64,000 bases of DNA from Balanoglossus misakiensis. Its lineage: Eukaryota; Hemichordata. The position numbers were made by a program, and so were the translations under genes. The stretch covers positions 12,338,001 to 12,402,000 of the forward strand of contig CM082577.2 in the NCBI GenBank assembly GCA_040954595.2, written 5' to 3'. Of the stretch, positions 18,614 to 28,975 are shown piece by piece (the stretch's first letter is position 1; every line of letters begins with the position of its first letter). A model generated the notes under the pieces. It saw only the letters and a program-made list of their open reading frames with translations. It was not told the origin of the DNA and did not search any database.

Positions 18614-19045
18614 CATGCCCTATACAACCACGCGTAAAATCACTCTTTGGGTCTTGAAGTTAACGTATGTTACTATCTGGCATTGCGTATCACCCTCTGT
18701 GCTTAGATAACAGGCAAGTAAAAGTGGCGAGTGGGCGTGTACTCCTAACCCAACTCAGTCGATTTTTTTCGGCTTTTCAAAGTTAAGCGGAAGACTTATC
18801 TTGATGTGGACAAATAGTCTTTCACACCTTTTTTAAATCCTCTGCCTGTAATGTTAGGCAAGGGCTTCCTAAATGCTTTGAACACTGCTTATATAGTTTG
18901 TCTTTGTCTGTGGACTTAATTACTCATGGCCCGCTAATTACACTTTACTGTAAACAGAATGGTACACTAGAACCTAGTGTACTTGTTTGTCCATATGCAA
19001 ATACCTTCGCCTGGCTCGAGTGCGAAGTGGCTCCCTGATCACAGG
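18614..19045 (+). repeat. interspersed repeat R2, copy 1
   Basis: About 430 bp, beginning CATGCCCTATACAACCACGC and ending GATCACAGG. A second same-orientation copy is at 26432-26860 with scattered differences and short indels. No coding capacity. Confidence 0.85.
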
Positions 19046-19107
19046 ATGGCAGATAATTTACTGGATGATAAAACTTGTTTTCTCCCGAGCTGCAATAAGT
19101 CTGGAAA

Positions 19108-19782
19108 TTAAAATCGTTTAAGGCAAAGGCCATAAAGAAAATGATGATGTGTACAAATGAACGGCGTGATGATGAAACCTTTACAAGAATGGGGCAGGTT
19201 TTGGAGGAGAAGCATTAGTAGATGTTCATCAAGGCTGTGACTGGTCATACATATCAAAAGAATTTCGGATAAGATGAAGAAGGGTTTAGTAGATCCTGAC
19301 GAACCACCTGTTGTCAGAATCTTACAATCACAAGTACAAGTCTTTGATTTTAAACCACACAGCCTGTTTTGAGCTTCACCCTGTGATGCTATAAATCCCA
19401 AGCATCCCGATAGGTGGACTAGAGTGGTACAGTGTGAAAGAAAGGGACCTTGCCAACAAAACTCACTGAAACCAACGATAGATACGCAATCCTTAGCCTG
19501 AAGAACCAACACTTCATCACCAAAATAAGACTAACCAGCTTGGTAAACATTTGCTTTCGTGTCAGTTTTACACCAAAACTCGTATACTTATCGTACAATT
19601 CAATGGATGTCCAAGTACATAGTTTTTTTATTAATGTACATCTCATCGATAAGCGTTTTCAAAGCTACATCATCAATCTTCAAGCACTGGTCAGCATGCA
19701 CAGGAATTTTCCTGAATTCACCATAACAACTAATATAATACTGTGCCTCAGCTGTAGCTAAGTCATGTGCACCATGACACAC
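19108..19782 (-). pseudogene. decayed protein of an invertebrate mobile-element family
   Basis: Minus-strand pieces in shifting frames read AHDLATAEAQYYISCYGEF, then VALKTLIDEMY, then LYDKYTSFG, KLTRKQMFTKLVS, and later MLVLQAKDCVSIVGFSEF. I recognise this order from unnamed repeated proteins in many invertebrate genomes. It is broken by frameshifts and stops. A fragment of what may be the same protein family occurs at 48083-48304 on the same strand. The assignment is from memory of the pattern. Confidence 0.45.
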
Positions 19783-20331
19783 CGCAAAGCAACTTCCCTA
19801 CTCCACACATCGTTTTGATCATTACAATACTTTAATACAACATATTTGAAAGGTGGGGCATCTTTAACACCCTTTCATCAGCGTGTGTTGACAGACTTCA
19901 ACTGCGAGCATGCGCAGTTGCTGTAGGGCGTACCGTTTTACGTCACACCATGGTTAGAATAGGACTGCCGTAAAGTGGCATTTGTCGAAATTAAAATTTG
20001 GCGACAAAATACCGCCGTGGATTGGAAATTTATGCAAATGAAGTTTGTGGGTTTTTCCTCAAAAAAGCCTACGCAAAACAAAGAATTTACTTACTTTGGC
20101 CTTATCTTTCTTTCCAGAAATGCTCAATAAAAAATATATAAAAAAAAGTTTTGAATGCTCTCATTTGTAACCTAGTGCCAAATGTATGGAGGTAGTGGTA
20201 GTGTTGTAGTTGTGTATTTTATATCAAACACTTAGAGTGCAGAGTATTTAGTTATTAAACAATAATTTTAAAAGAATACCATACATACACAATTAATTCA
20301 CCCAGCCATGTTTATCTTTCATATACTTCAG
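19783..20331. other. intronic DNA, nothing recognised
   Basis: AT-rich spacer leading to the acceptor at 20331. No repeats with other parts of the window were noticed. Confidence 0.5.
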
Positions 20332-20559
20332 GTATATCATATGTCGGTGATGTTGCTGCTAGCAGTGCAGTTAGTTCAGCTGAAATACAGAAAGAGATGA
20401 CGACGATGATGAAAGATCCAGAAGGTGAAACCACAAGTGTACAACACCACATAGACACACATGATTTACGTCGTGCACTGTATCCCTTGATGGCAAGACT
20501 GCATTCATCATCACCTCTGCAACAAACTGATTCAGTAGTTATGGACACTAATGAGAAAG
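20332..20559 (+). CDS. host gene exon: helical linker, 76 codons
   Basis: Acceptor ttcag|GT and donor AAAG|gtaag, phase 1 at both ends. It encodes ISYVGDVAASSAV..., then SAEIQKEMTTMMKDPEGE, a polar, mostly helical stretch, and ends MDTNEK. Joining to the next exon at 22882 keeps the frame and creates an Asp codon. No domain recognised. Confidence 0.75.
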
Positions 20560-21156
20560 GTAAGATTTTTTACAAATTTAAAATATACAGGAGCCGTTCA
20601 AGATACACATTGCTTATCAATGATAGCCATTCAAAGATTCCACTATGCAAGTATTGACAGCTACCATTACCCATCCCTAACTTCAAATGTTCACTGATGC
20701 TTTTCATGTAAATTTTCCATGTCAAAAACTTTGTCATATGTGTGTGCAGCACGCACAGTTGTTGACAGGAGTGCCCTGGAACTTTCACCTACATGTATAG
20801 CTACTAGCAAATCATCTCGGTCAAACTCTCTACAACGTAGTACTTTATAATGGAGACAATGATGTATGAACATTTATCATTGGTTACTGCATGTAAGTAA
20901 AAACAGTACCGTTCTTGAGAACATACATTTTATATGATTGTGTAAAACATTTGTGAATTTAAAGTAATTTAGAAGACAGAAAAGTGTCACAATGACAAGT
21001 TGAGAAAATGGGAAGTTTCCATTATGCTCCCCCTGTGGGTTGTCAACTCTTCAGAACAGAATCATGGAAAGAGGAATAGTCTGTATATGTAAAGAGTAAC
21101 CATGCAAACCTCACTACCCGCAAAATGTACACACACATGTAAATACATTCAGAGTT
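20560..21156. other. intron, no gene seen
   Basis: Non-coding by inspection; it precedes the LINE remnant. Confidence 0.5.
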
Positions 21157-22060
21157 ATTTTTTTATAAACTTTATTTCGGACTCATGGTCCATATTACAG
21201 TAGGATTAGTTGAAAGGGGGAAAAAATAGATTACATATCTAAATGACGAAAAGAAGCTTATTCCAAAGGCTCAAAGTTTCAGAATTAAAATACAATATAT
21301 CATGCACGTGCCGCACAATGACATTTTGGCAGTTCAAGAGTCTTTGTTTGAGACTAAAAATTTGCCTTCTCTACAGGGCATCGAATGTATCGATTCTGTT
21401 CGTCACAAACATAGAGCTCGCACTACTTCGTCTTTCATATCCCAATAGGATACGAGCAGCGTTGTTGTATGCAACTTTAGATTTCCTCATTGTGCTGACA
21501 GTGAATTTTACCCACATTGGGCTTCCATACATTTGATAACAATATGTTTTGAAGAGAATACTCTTGATGTCAAAAGTACATCTGAAAAAATTTCTCTTAA
21601 GAATATTAGCTGACACATAAAAACATCGCATCTGTCGCTCAATATCATCATCATCATGGAGATGATCGTTGAGGATGAAACCCAGATGCTTTTTCTTTGT
21701 TACAAATGCTAGTTTAACTCCATTAAGATAAATAGAAGGAATGCGACGAATCATAGAAGAATCCGATTTGATACACATACAGTTAGTCTTTTTGTCATTA
21801 AATAAAATATCATGAGTATTACCATAGTCGCCACAGATATCGACCAACTTCTGAGTCCCCTTGACCGAAGAACTAATAAGACATATATCATCGGCATACA
21901 TTAAATGGTTGATAAAATATCCTCCAATATTACAGCCTGTTTTGGAGTTTGACAACATCATACTCAACTGATCAACATAAATATTAAAAAACTTAGGTGA
22001 CAAGATTCCACCTTATATCTCACCATTGGAACTAATATCATTTAAACCTTTTGGACTGTG
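21157..22060 (-). pseudogene. 5'-truncated LINE fragment (reverse transcriptase C-half)
   Basis: Minus-strand 210-codon ORF (22003-21371) with the RT signature HLMYADDICLIS, the upstream block LSPKFFNIYVDQLS and the downstream block KKHLGFILNDHL. These fit non-LTR reverse transcriptases of the CR1/L2 type. A TAA interrupts the frame just before GGILSP, and homology stops near 22060, so it is 5'-truncated. The 3' tail has AATAAAG and an A-rich end near 21160. It lies antisense in the intron of the host gene. Confidence 0.85.
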
Positions 22061-22881
22061 CTCTTTCAATGCAACCATAAGGTGAACAAACTATTTCTGG
22101 TCTGTCTTTTGTGTAGTGCCTGTTTTGAAATGATGACTTGTTTGCATGAAATTCTACAAGAGATTATACGTACTATAAGAGATACTGTCACGGGATATAT
22201 GGGTTTTGTGTGTATTAGTGTTACATGTGGGTGGGGACGTGGTCAATGTGAAATTGGATAGAGGGATGTTTGATGCAAAATGAAAAGAGAACTTATATAT
22301 CAGTAGCTACCATGTGTCAATCCCTGACAAAAAAAAATATTGGCAGAACTTCATTCTACCGTATGGCTTGATCAACTTATCATTTGTGCAATTGTGTAAT
22401 GCTGATCTGGAGTTTTGCTTTATCATAGTGGATTTTCTTCTGTGTGTTATCCACAAGCAACCGTGTCAAAAGATGTTGTATTCTTCATTCTGGTTCTGGC
22501 CATATGAAAATTGTAAGAGCAAATCTTAGAGGAGAATGTATCTGCTGCAGTCATAATTCTAGGATATTCACTTTCATGGGTAGGGGAGGGAATTTTGTGT
22601 ATCACTGTGAGACCAAGTTTCTCCTTCCTGGACTGATAAAATAAAAAGGGACAACAATGTAGATGAAGGATTATTGATGTTTAAGGGTCAGTATCATGAA
22701 TTTGTTGCCAAAATTCACTTTTGGAAAAATTTACTCTTTCAGAGTGGATTTTGACTGAGGTGCTTGTAAAAATAAGTCCTATTCTAGAAATACAGTGTAA
22801 CTACAATGCTGACACTAGAGTCAGTTATTCCTGAATATATGTCTTACAGTATTCAACAATTGTATTCTGATCTATTTTCAG

Positions 22882-24091
22882 ATAAGGACCTCAAAACGAC
22901 CATCATATTCCTGGCTGAAAAGTGGAATCGTGTGAAGGACACTGTATCTGCCCTCAACTGTCAACTCGCCAGCAGTGTAGCTGAAGACAGACAACGTAAA
23001 ACATGCTGTGTTGTTTTGGAGGCAAGTGACGAAGAAAGGAAAGATGCAGCTGACTGCGGAGTTGAGTTGATACTTCCAAGTTTGAGAGAAGATCTGCAGG
23101 ATGCCTTTGGAAAAGATGAGCCAGTTCCAAAATGGATTCTTGTACCAGAGACTTACTTTACAACCCTCACAGAGTTACAAAATGTGGAATACATTGTGGA
23201 ACACGTCAAGCCTTCAGCAAAACTCCTGGTTGCAAATGTTTTGAGGAAACGATATTTCAAAGATGCTAAGATTATTCTCATGAATCACATCGTCCCATCA
23301 GCTGAAGTACAATGCAAACACATCGAATTTGCTGAGGAGGCATCTGCAGTTTTCTCTGTTGGACCAGACGTCTTTGAATATTACAAGAGACTCTACGAAA
23401 CAACCAAAATTCCAGTAAGACATGAATTGTATCTTCCAAGACCAGAGAAAGCATTCTTTGATCTTAATGTGAATCAGATAGAAAAAACAAGTGACTTGAA
23501 ACAAATCCTGACTGTGATAACTGATGAAGATTTGAAATCCACACGATATAAAACACTGGCAGCTGAAGTTGGAAAAACAGCCGGTACATTCAACCAGATG
23601 CAAATGACGGTTCCATTGTGGTGTGTTCGTACTCCATCAGAAGACGATCTTGATTACAAAATTAACATTTTGACAGCGAACTTGAAGTGTTCCTGTTTAT
23701 TACCAAAGGGTTATCCCCCATATAGCTCTCAAGATGATATTTACAGAGATTTACGCCTGAGTAATGTCTGTATTATACCACCTGATGAGCCATTCAGGAT
23801 GGAGGGATTACGATCCATTGCTGCAGGACTACCTGTGTTAGTTCCGGAAAGAACTGCCTTAGCAGCATTTATGAACACATGCTTTGACCATGAAGCAAAG
23901 TATTTCCTGTATGACCCTTCTGTTGATGGGGATTTATCAAAACAGATCAATACGATGTTGAACACAACACATGCAATACCCGTGGCGACACGTTTGAAGA
24001 ATATGTATCTCAGTCACACAGAGATTACTAACAGTCATGAAAAGTTCAGAGCTTGTTTCAAAGAAGTTCAGAGTACACAGCCTGCACAAAG
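22882..24091 (+). CDS. host gene exon: glycosyltransferase-like GT-B domain (403 codons)
   Basis: Acceptor attttcag|AT and donor CAAA|gtaagt, phase 1-1, so the ATG at 22806 is intronic. The exon resembles family-4 (group 1) glycosyltransferases. There is an N-terminal Rossmann-like half (VELILPSLREDLQ, WILVPETYF), a middle element EASAVFSVGPDVFEYY and a C-terminal half with YPPYSSQDDIYRDL, then SNVCIIPPDEPFRMEGLRS, then AAGLPVLVPERTALAAF. That C-terminal block is the nucleotide-sugar-binding region. In the E-x7-E motif the first Glu is present (EPF) but the position of the second is Arg (R in GLRS). Catalysis is therefore doubtful and a sensor or scaffold role is possible. Fusion with coiled coil and ankyrins suggests a cytoplasmic protein. 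The fold assignment is from pattern memory. Confidence 0.75.
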
Positions 24092-24442
24092 TAAGTATCT
24101 TTCCTTTTCCACACACAATCCCAAAACAAAAGGTGCAGTCTCAGACACAGGATAGAATGAAAGGGCAGTAACCTGATGAAATATATTTTTGAATTGAAAA
24201 TTTCACTTCAGATGATTTTAACAAGCAACACCTCATCCTGTTCCAGCAAAATGAAAGTGAACTTGAAGTTGAAAAATGATGATGGTGTGACTTTTCTGTA
24301 GCTCTTTCTTGGAACAAATATTTTATAAAAAAAAAACTGTGAATGTTTACATTGTGACAGTGAAGCATTTTAACAACCTGTAAATATAGGTATAAGACTG
24401 GAATAATTTTAGTCATTAGATTTTTGTGCTTTTTTCTACCAG

Positions 24443-24559
24443 TTCCAACATCTCAATCACAAGTGCAGAATGGAAAGACTCCTTCAACTCATGAAGCTTT
24501 AGCAACGTTTGAAGATGGCCAGCATGCCCAGTCACCCTCAGCCAAGCCAGAAAACCTGG
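24443..24559 (+). CDS. host gene exon: Ser/Pro/Gln-rich linker (39 codons)
   Basis: Acceptor taccag|TT, donor CTGG|gtaagt, phase 1-1. Encodes IPTSQSQVQNGKTPSTHEAL... ending AKPENLG. It is similar in layout to the next exon (both end 'NLG' and have TxEG/THEA-like cores), which suggests exon duplication. Confidence 0.75.
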
Positions 24560-24759
24560 GTAAGTACACTTTATTTGGTAAGTGGCAGGCTCCGGAAGAT
24601 TTAAAAAGTCATGATTACCGAACCAATGATCATGAAATAAAGAAATAAAAAAACTAGCTTTTCTCCCCTGCAGTATGTAATTTGTAAATCTTCATATTTT
24701 AATTACCGGTAATCATGTTAAGAGATTTTTGCTGCAACTGTTAATTTTCTGTTTTCTAG

Positions 24760-24882
24760 TTATATCCGTAAGTCCCAAATCACCAGCCCATAATGTAAGG
24801 AGTCCTTTAACTGATGAAGGTGTAGGAAGTTTAGAAAATGCCTGTTCTTCCCAGTTACTCTCACACCAGCCACAAAACCTTG
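24760..24882 (+). CDS. host gene exon: Ser/Pro-rich linker (41 codons)
   Basis: Acceptor ttctag|TT, donor CTTG|gtaagt, phase 1-1. Encodes VISVSPKSPAHNVRSPLTDE... ending HQPQNLG, a diverged echo of the preceding linker. Confidence 0.75.
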
Positions 24883-24996
24883 GTAAGTACATTTTGATTG
24901 CTTTCTTTGATTGGATCAGTTGTGTTAAAAATACATGTATACACTCATTTTCGCTGAACTGCTGTTATTTTAAAAATTTTAACTTTTCTCTTACAG

Positions 24997-25089
24997 GAAG
25001 TCCAGAATCTGCCGTTGTTTCAGATGAGAAACCAACAAGTGAAACTAGCAAATCAAAGTTGATACAACGGAAAAGGCCATTGATGCCAA
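24997..25089 (+). CDS. host gene exon: short basic linker (31 codons)
   Basis: Acceptor ttacag|GA, donor CCAA|gtaagt, phase 1-1. Encodes GSPESAVVSDEKPTSETSKS then KLIQRKRPLMP. The KRKR-like basic cluster could be a localisation signal; that is speculative. Confidence 0.7.
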
Positions 25090-25465
25090 GTAAGTTGTGT
25101 TTCCTGACTTGTAAGTTGTACTCTTTCATGATTTCACAGAACCTTCCTTTTTCTCATCATCTATCAATCACTTTTCCTGAACACCAAAGGTTCTTGGACA
25201 GTCACCCAACAGACATTTAATCTAATCTTGTCCCAAATATCAAAACTGACTGGTGAAATGGTCATTAAACCACTAACAGTGGCAGTTGATGTCACCTACT
25301 CAAAACACACATGAGATATCTGAGCTTTGACATTAACAGTAATTGACACTGTCTGATTTCTCTATTTTCAGTAGAATGAAAACATATTACTCTTTTAGGA
25401 GAAAATATTTTGATTATTAATTAAAAGTAACCACTAAAATGTTTTACTGTTTATTCAATCTGTAG

Positions 25466-26194
25466 CTCTTTATTGTGAAGTAAACCTAGAGTTTGAAGAA
25501 AAGAAGATGAAGATGGAGATGGAAAAAATGAGAGTGGAAACAGAACACAAGAAAATGGAGCTTGAAGCAGAACATAAAAGGATGGAGCTTGAAACGGAAC
25601 AGAAAAGGATGGACCATGAAACAGAACAGAAAAGGATGGACCATGAAACGGAACAGAAAAGGATGGACCATGAAACGGAACAGAAAAGGATGGACCATGA
25701 AACAGAACACAAAAGGATTGAGCTTGAAACAGAAAAGACGAAGATCGAAATGGAGAAAGAAAACAAAGCAATGGAGCTTGAAAGAGAGAAAATGGATACT
25801 GGAAGAGAGAAAATTGATACTGAAAGGGAGAAAATGAAGCAGAAACAGCTGTTGATAAATCAAATAACAGCACTTTATGAACTTCAGATAAAGAGAATCA
25901 CAGCTAGAGATGACCCGGATATGATGGAACAGTTGGATGAAGCTTTTGAGAAATACAAAGCAAGACTTGATGGAGTTGTGCAAAGCTCTTTGTGGTTCTT
26001 ACTAAGTTTCCTTTCAGAGGAAGACATTGATTATTTCTGGCAGAAATACAATGCTGGAGAAATTGATGAAATGCTGAGTGGTATCCTAATAACATCCGAG
26101 ATGAGATCCCTAGCAGAGAAAGCTGGATGCGTTGTCAGAATCCGAATGAAGATAGATGAAAAGCAGTATCAGACTGTCAAACACATACTTCATG
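25466..26194 (+). CDS. host gene exon: 9-residue-repeat coiled coil plus globular domain (243 codons)
   Basis: Acceptor ctgtag|CT, donor CATG|gtgagt, phase 1-1. After TLYCEVNLEFEEKK the exon encodes a highly charged helix. Seven units of 27 bp (25549-25737) give nine-residue repeats of the form KRMDHETEQ, then KIEMEKENK-type segments. The C-terminal about 95 residues fold separately: SSLWFLLSFLSEEDID, YFWQKYNAGEIDEML, SGILITSEM, then VRIRMKIDEKQY. This W..Y..GE....L...LIT.E...IDE..Y pattern recurs in invertebrate immune-type receptors and may be TRADD-N-like; that label is tentative. The antisense ORFs here are shadows of the repeat. Confidence 0.8.
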
Positions 26195-26431
26195 GTGAGT
26201 ATTATAGTTTTCACAACTATTATTATTGAATAACTTGAAGCAGCAAATGAGGTTGAATTGAATTCCACAAAAGAATTGAACGGAGAAAATCTCTAACTTT
26301 TGGTTATTTTATTTCGATAGGTATATTGTTCTTCTCATTGTAACATACATGTTCAATAACCAGTTGTCATCACTCAATTCACAACCCTTACATGTACACA
26401 TTAATATTTTCATCATTTAAAGGTCTCATGC
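26195..26431. other. intron, nothing recognised
   Basis: Short AT-rich stretch before repeat R2. Confidence 0.5.
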
Positions 26432-26860
26432 CATGCCCTATACAACCACGCGTAAAATCACTATTTGGGTCTTGAAGTTAACGTATGTTACTATCTTGCA
26501 ATGCGTTTTGCCCCTTGTGCTTAGATAACAAGCAAGTAAAAGTGGCGGGTGGGCGTGTACCCCTAACCCAACTCAGTCGATTTTTTTCGGCTTTTCGAAG
26601 TTAAGCCGAAGACTTATCTTGATGTGGACAAATAGTCTTTCACACCTTTGTAAATCCTCTGCCTGCAATGTGAGGCAAGGGCTTCCTTTGCTTTGAACAC
26701 TGTTTATATAGCTTGTCTTTGCCTGTGGACTTAATTACTCATGGACCGATAATTACACTTTACTGTAAACAGAATGGTACACTACCACGTAGTGTACTTG
26801 TTTGTCCATATGCAAATACCTTCGCCTGGCTCGAGTGCGAAGTGGCTCCCCGATCACAGG
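26432..26860 (+). repeat. interspersed repeat R2, copy 2
   Basis: Same orientation and ends as 18614-19045 (CATGCCCTATACAACCACGC ... GATCACAGG). Two insertions in the same gene. Confidence 0.85.
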
Positions 26861-27481
26861 CATGAAAAAAGGGGGCAAATTCCGGCATTCGTGCACATTT
26901 TTCGGAACCGACACAATAGGCAATGCATAGACAGGTACCCTAGGTGAGCTTTTGACGTGGAAAAATGAAAACTTTAATCTTTGGTCAATACCAGAATTAT
27001 ATTGCCGACTTTCTCATGCCACATCCATGTACAGGGTGCAGATGGTTGTAACAACTGGTCATTTATTAGTTCACACTTCGCAGACCATGAACTTATAAAC
27101 AAATGTGCGACTGTTTGCAGTTTATCAATGATTTCAGCGTTCTTTGGGAAGTGATCATTGTGCAACTGGCCATAAAATGTAGTCTTGGTTGCACAATAAA
27201 AATCTATTTGATCACCAAAATTCACTTTTTTGGAATTTTTCTCTGGGTTATTCAGAGCAGTTACTCTCACCCAGCCACATTACCCTGGTATTCAGTAGAG
27301 TTTATTTGATGTCAGCTGATCTTTTAAAAAAAAGTGCCATGGTTAGATTGTACCCTTATTAACCACAGACCATCCTACATAAGTTTTGAATGCTCTCATG
27401 GCCAAATGTATGCAATTAAAATGTAAATTTATTTTTGGAAGAAATTGGTAAAGTTGGAAACACCTTCCGTTTACATTTCAG
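26861..27481. other. intron, nothing recognised
   Basis: No exon or clear repeat seen before the acceptor at 27481. Confidence 0.5.
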
Positions 27482-27528
27482 CAGGGTCTGCCAATAAAGA
27501 CACAGCTGATGGTAACAAACAAAACCAG
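27482..27528 (+). CDS. host gene exon: phase 1-to-0 adaptor (47 nt)
   Basis: Acceptor atttcag|CA, donor AACCAG|gtaagt. Encodes AGSANKDTADGNKQNQ. It starts in phase 1 and ends in phase 0, exactly what is needed to join the phase-1 exons upstream to the phase-0 ankyrin exons downstream. Confidence 0.7.
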
Positions 27529-28940
27529 GTAAGTAACAATCTGATTTCTAAGAGTATAAAACGGACAAGCACAAAGAGGATCATTATGGAATTAAATCGC
27601 ACTGTTTGCTGTAAAACCTTATTCATTCAGTTTTACCACTAACGGTATGATTTAATTCCCAAAATTTTGTATGGGGGTCACACACACACCATTAAGACCG
27701 TTCTGAAGCATCTCAGATGAAATACTGGCGTAAATTGTTACGTGTGTACAGTTGTAAGTGGTCCTGAAATGTCTTAGATTTGAGACGGCTTTGCCGGTCA
27801 GACCAGAGCCGGTGTAAGGATTAACTCCTCTCCACAACCCATTGTCTATGGGGCTGAGCCTCAGCACCTATACATATGTGGCGTTCTCACTGGCACGTTT
27901 ACACCGGTGCTACAACGGTGTAGATTTGACACCGACGGAAAAAAACAAGTGAGAACGCTTTACGCCGGTGTTACGCCGGTGTTGATTTGCGACGGCGATG
28001 GGTGGCGGGTCAGGGCCAGCGCTCCGACGCAAATAGTCAGTGAGAACGCAAAGATAAACAAACGCCGTTCAAAAGCGCCACCCTGCAGTGACTTTTGGGT
28101 ATGTTTATTAGGTATAGCCCATTGTCTTTGGTCAGTTTCCATTGTCAAGTCAATCACACTGGACGCGAGTGGTTTTCAAACCATTCGCAGTTTGCCAGGT
28201 CTGCAACACTTCTGTCTGCTACCAACTTTCGGAAGGTTCTCTCCATCACCGAAAAGATGAGGCATTTTCCATTTATGGATTAACATTCATTTACTTCTAA
28301 ACATTATCAAAACTGTCACAAAGTCGTCTAGAACGCATATGCAGGTATAGAAACTGAAACATGTTGCTGTAATGTCCTCGACGTCCTCAATTTTGTTAGT
28401 TGCCGTGATGCTAAACATGGCGATTTAGACGGTGTTTATTTCAAAACAGTGGCCAAAAGTTTAGTGTGTGGACGCACGGAGATTCTGTGGGCTAATCCCC
28501 TGTGTTTGCAGAGAGTAAACACTGGCATAACACTGGTGTCGAAACTTTTAGTGAGAACAAGACTATAAACTTTGTGTGTGTGGACACAACGCGACTCAAA
28601 GGATTAACGCTTTGTGTTTACCATACACAAATAGATAAGTGTCTCAATTTTTTTCGTGTGTGAACCTGGTATCTGAGTGCAAGTCTGTTTACTGTGTTAT
28701 ACCACAAATTTGCCGAGTTTTTGGCGTGTTTGGTCTCAGCTCAAGTCCGGGTGTGTGACGTCACTTCCGCTTTGGATGGGTTTTGAATACTCAAATAACA
28801 ACTGTGACAAGTAGTCACTGAAGAAATTCTCCCGTGGAGTATCAGAGAGAGAAGAGACCTCTTGTAGTGGAGGTGCTGTGTTCAAATCAGCCTAGCTCTT
28901 TGCTGTTTTTTATCTAAATAAATAAAATGTTTCTTTGTAG
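27529..28940. other. intron, no gene seen
   Basis: From 27650 to 28630 the sequence has repeated 'gtgagaacgc' and 'ttacgccggtg' motifs and looks like a degenerate repeat or MITE. No coding exon was found. Confidence 0.45.
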
Positions 28941-28975
28941 AAGTTAAAGTCCCTCCGAACTTAGATCATGGCCAG
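28941..28975 (+). CDS. candidate alternative adaptor exon (35 nt)
   Basis: Acceptor ttctttgtag|AA and possible donor GGCCAG|gtgatg. Like 27482-27528 it is phase 1 to phase 0 and encodes VKVPPNLDHGQ. The two cannot be used in tandem, so they would be mutually exclusive. If the donor is not used, the frame ends at TAG 29030-29032, giving a protein without ankyrins. An overlapping frame (VGLLVNLTVSDKETNKRTS) is also open. Support is splice signals and phase only. Confidence 0.3.

Noticed and set aside
18945-19133. 62-codon minus ORF in repeat R2
   Set aside because: The second R2 copy does not preserve it, and there is no recognisable motif.
22806-22881. ATG at 22806 as a start codon for the GT-like protein
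   Set aside because: The stretch up to 22881 ends in a strong pyrimidine tract and AG, and the upstream exon at 20332-20559 joins in phase exactly at 22882.
25451-25983. Long minus-strand ORFs opposite the coiled coil
   Set aside because: They are mirror readings of the 27-bp repeat (Phe/Ser-rich) with no splice or start support.
28860-28930. tRNA-like B box (gttcaaatc) near 28880
   Set aside because: No cloverleaf or A box at the right distance could be formed by eye.
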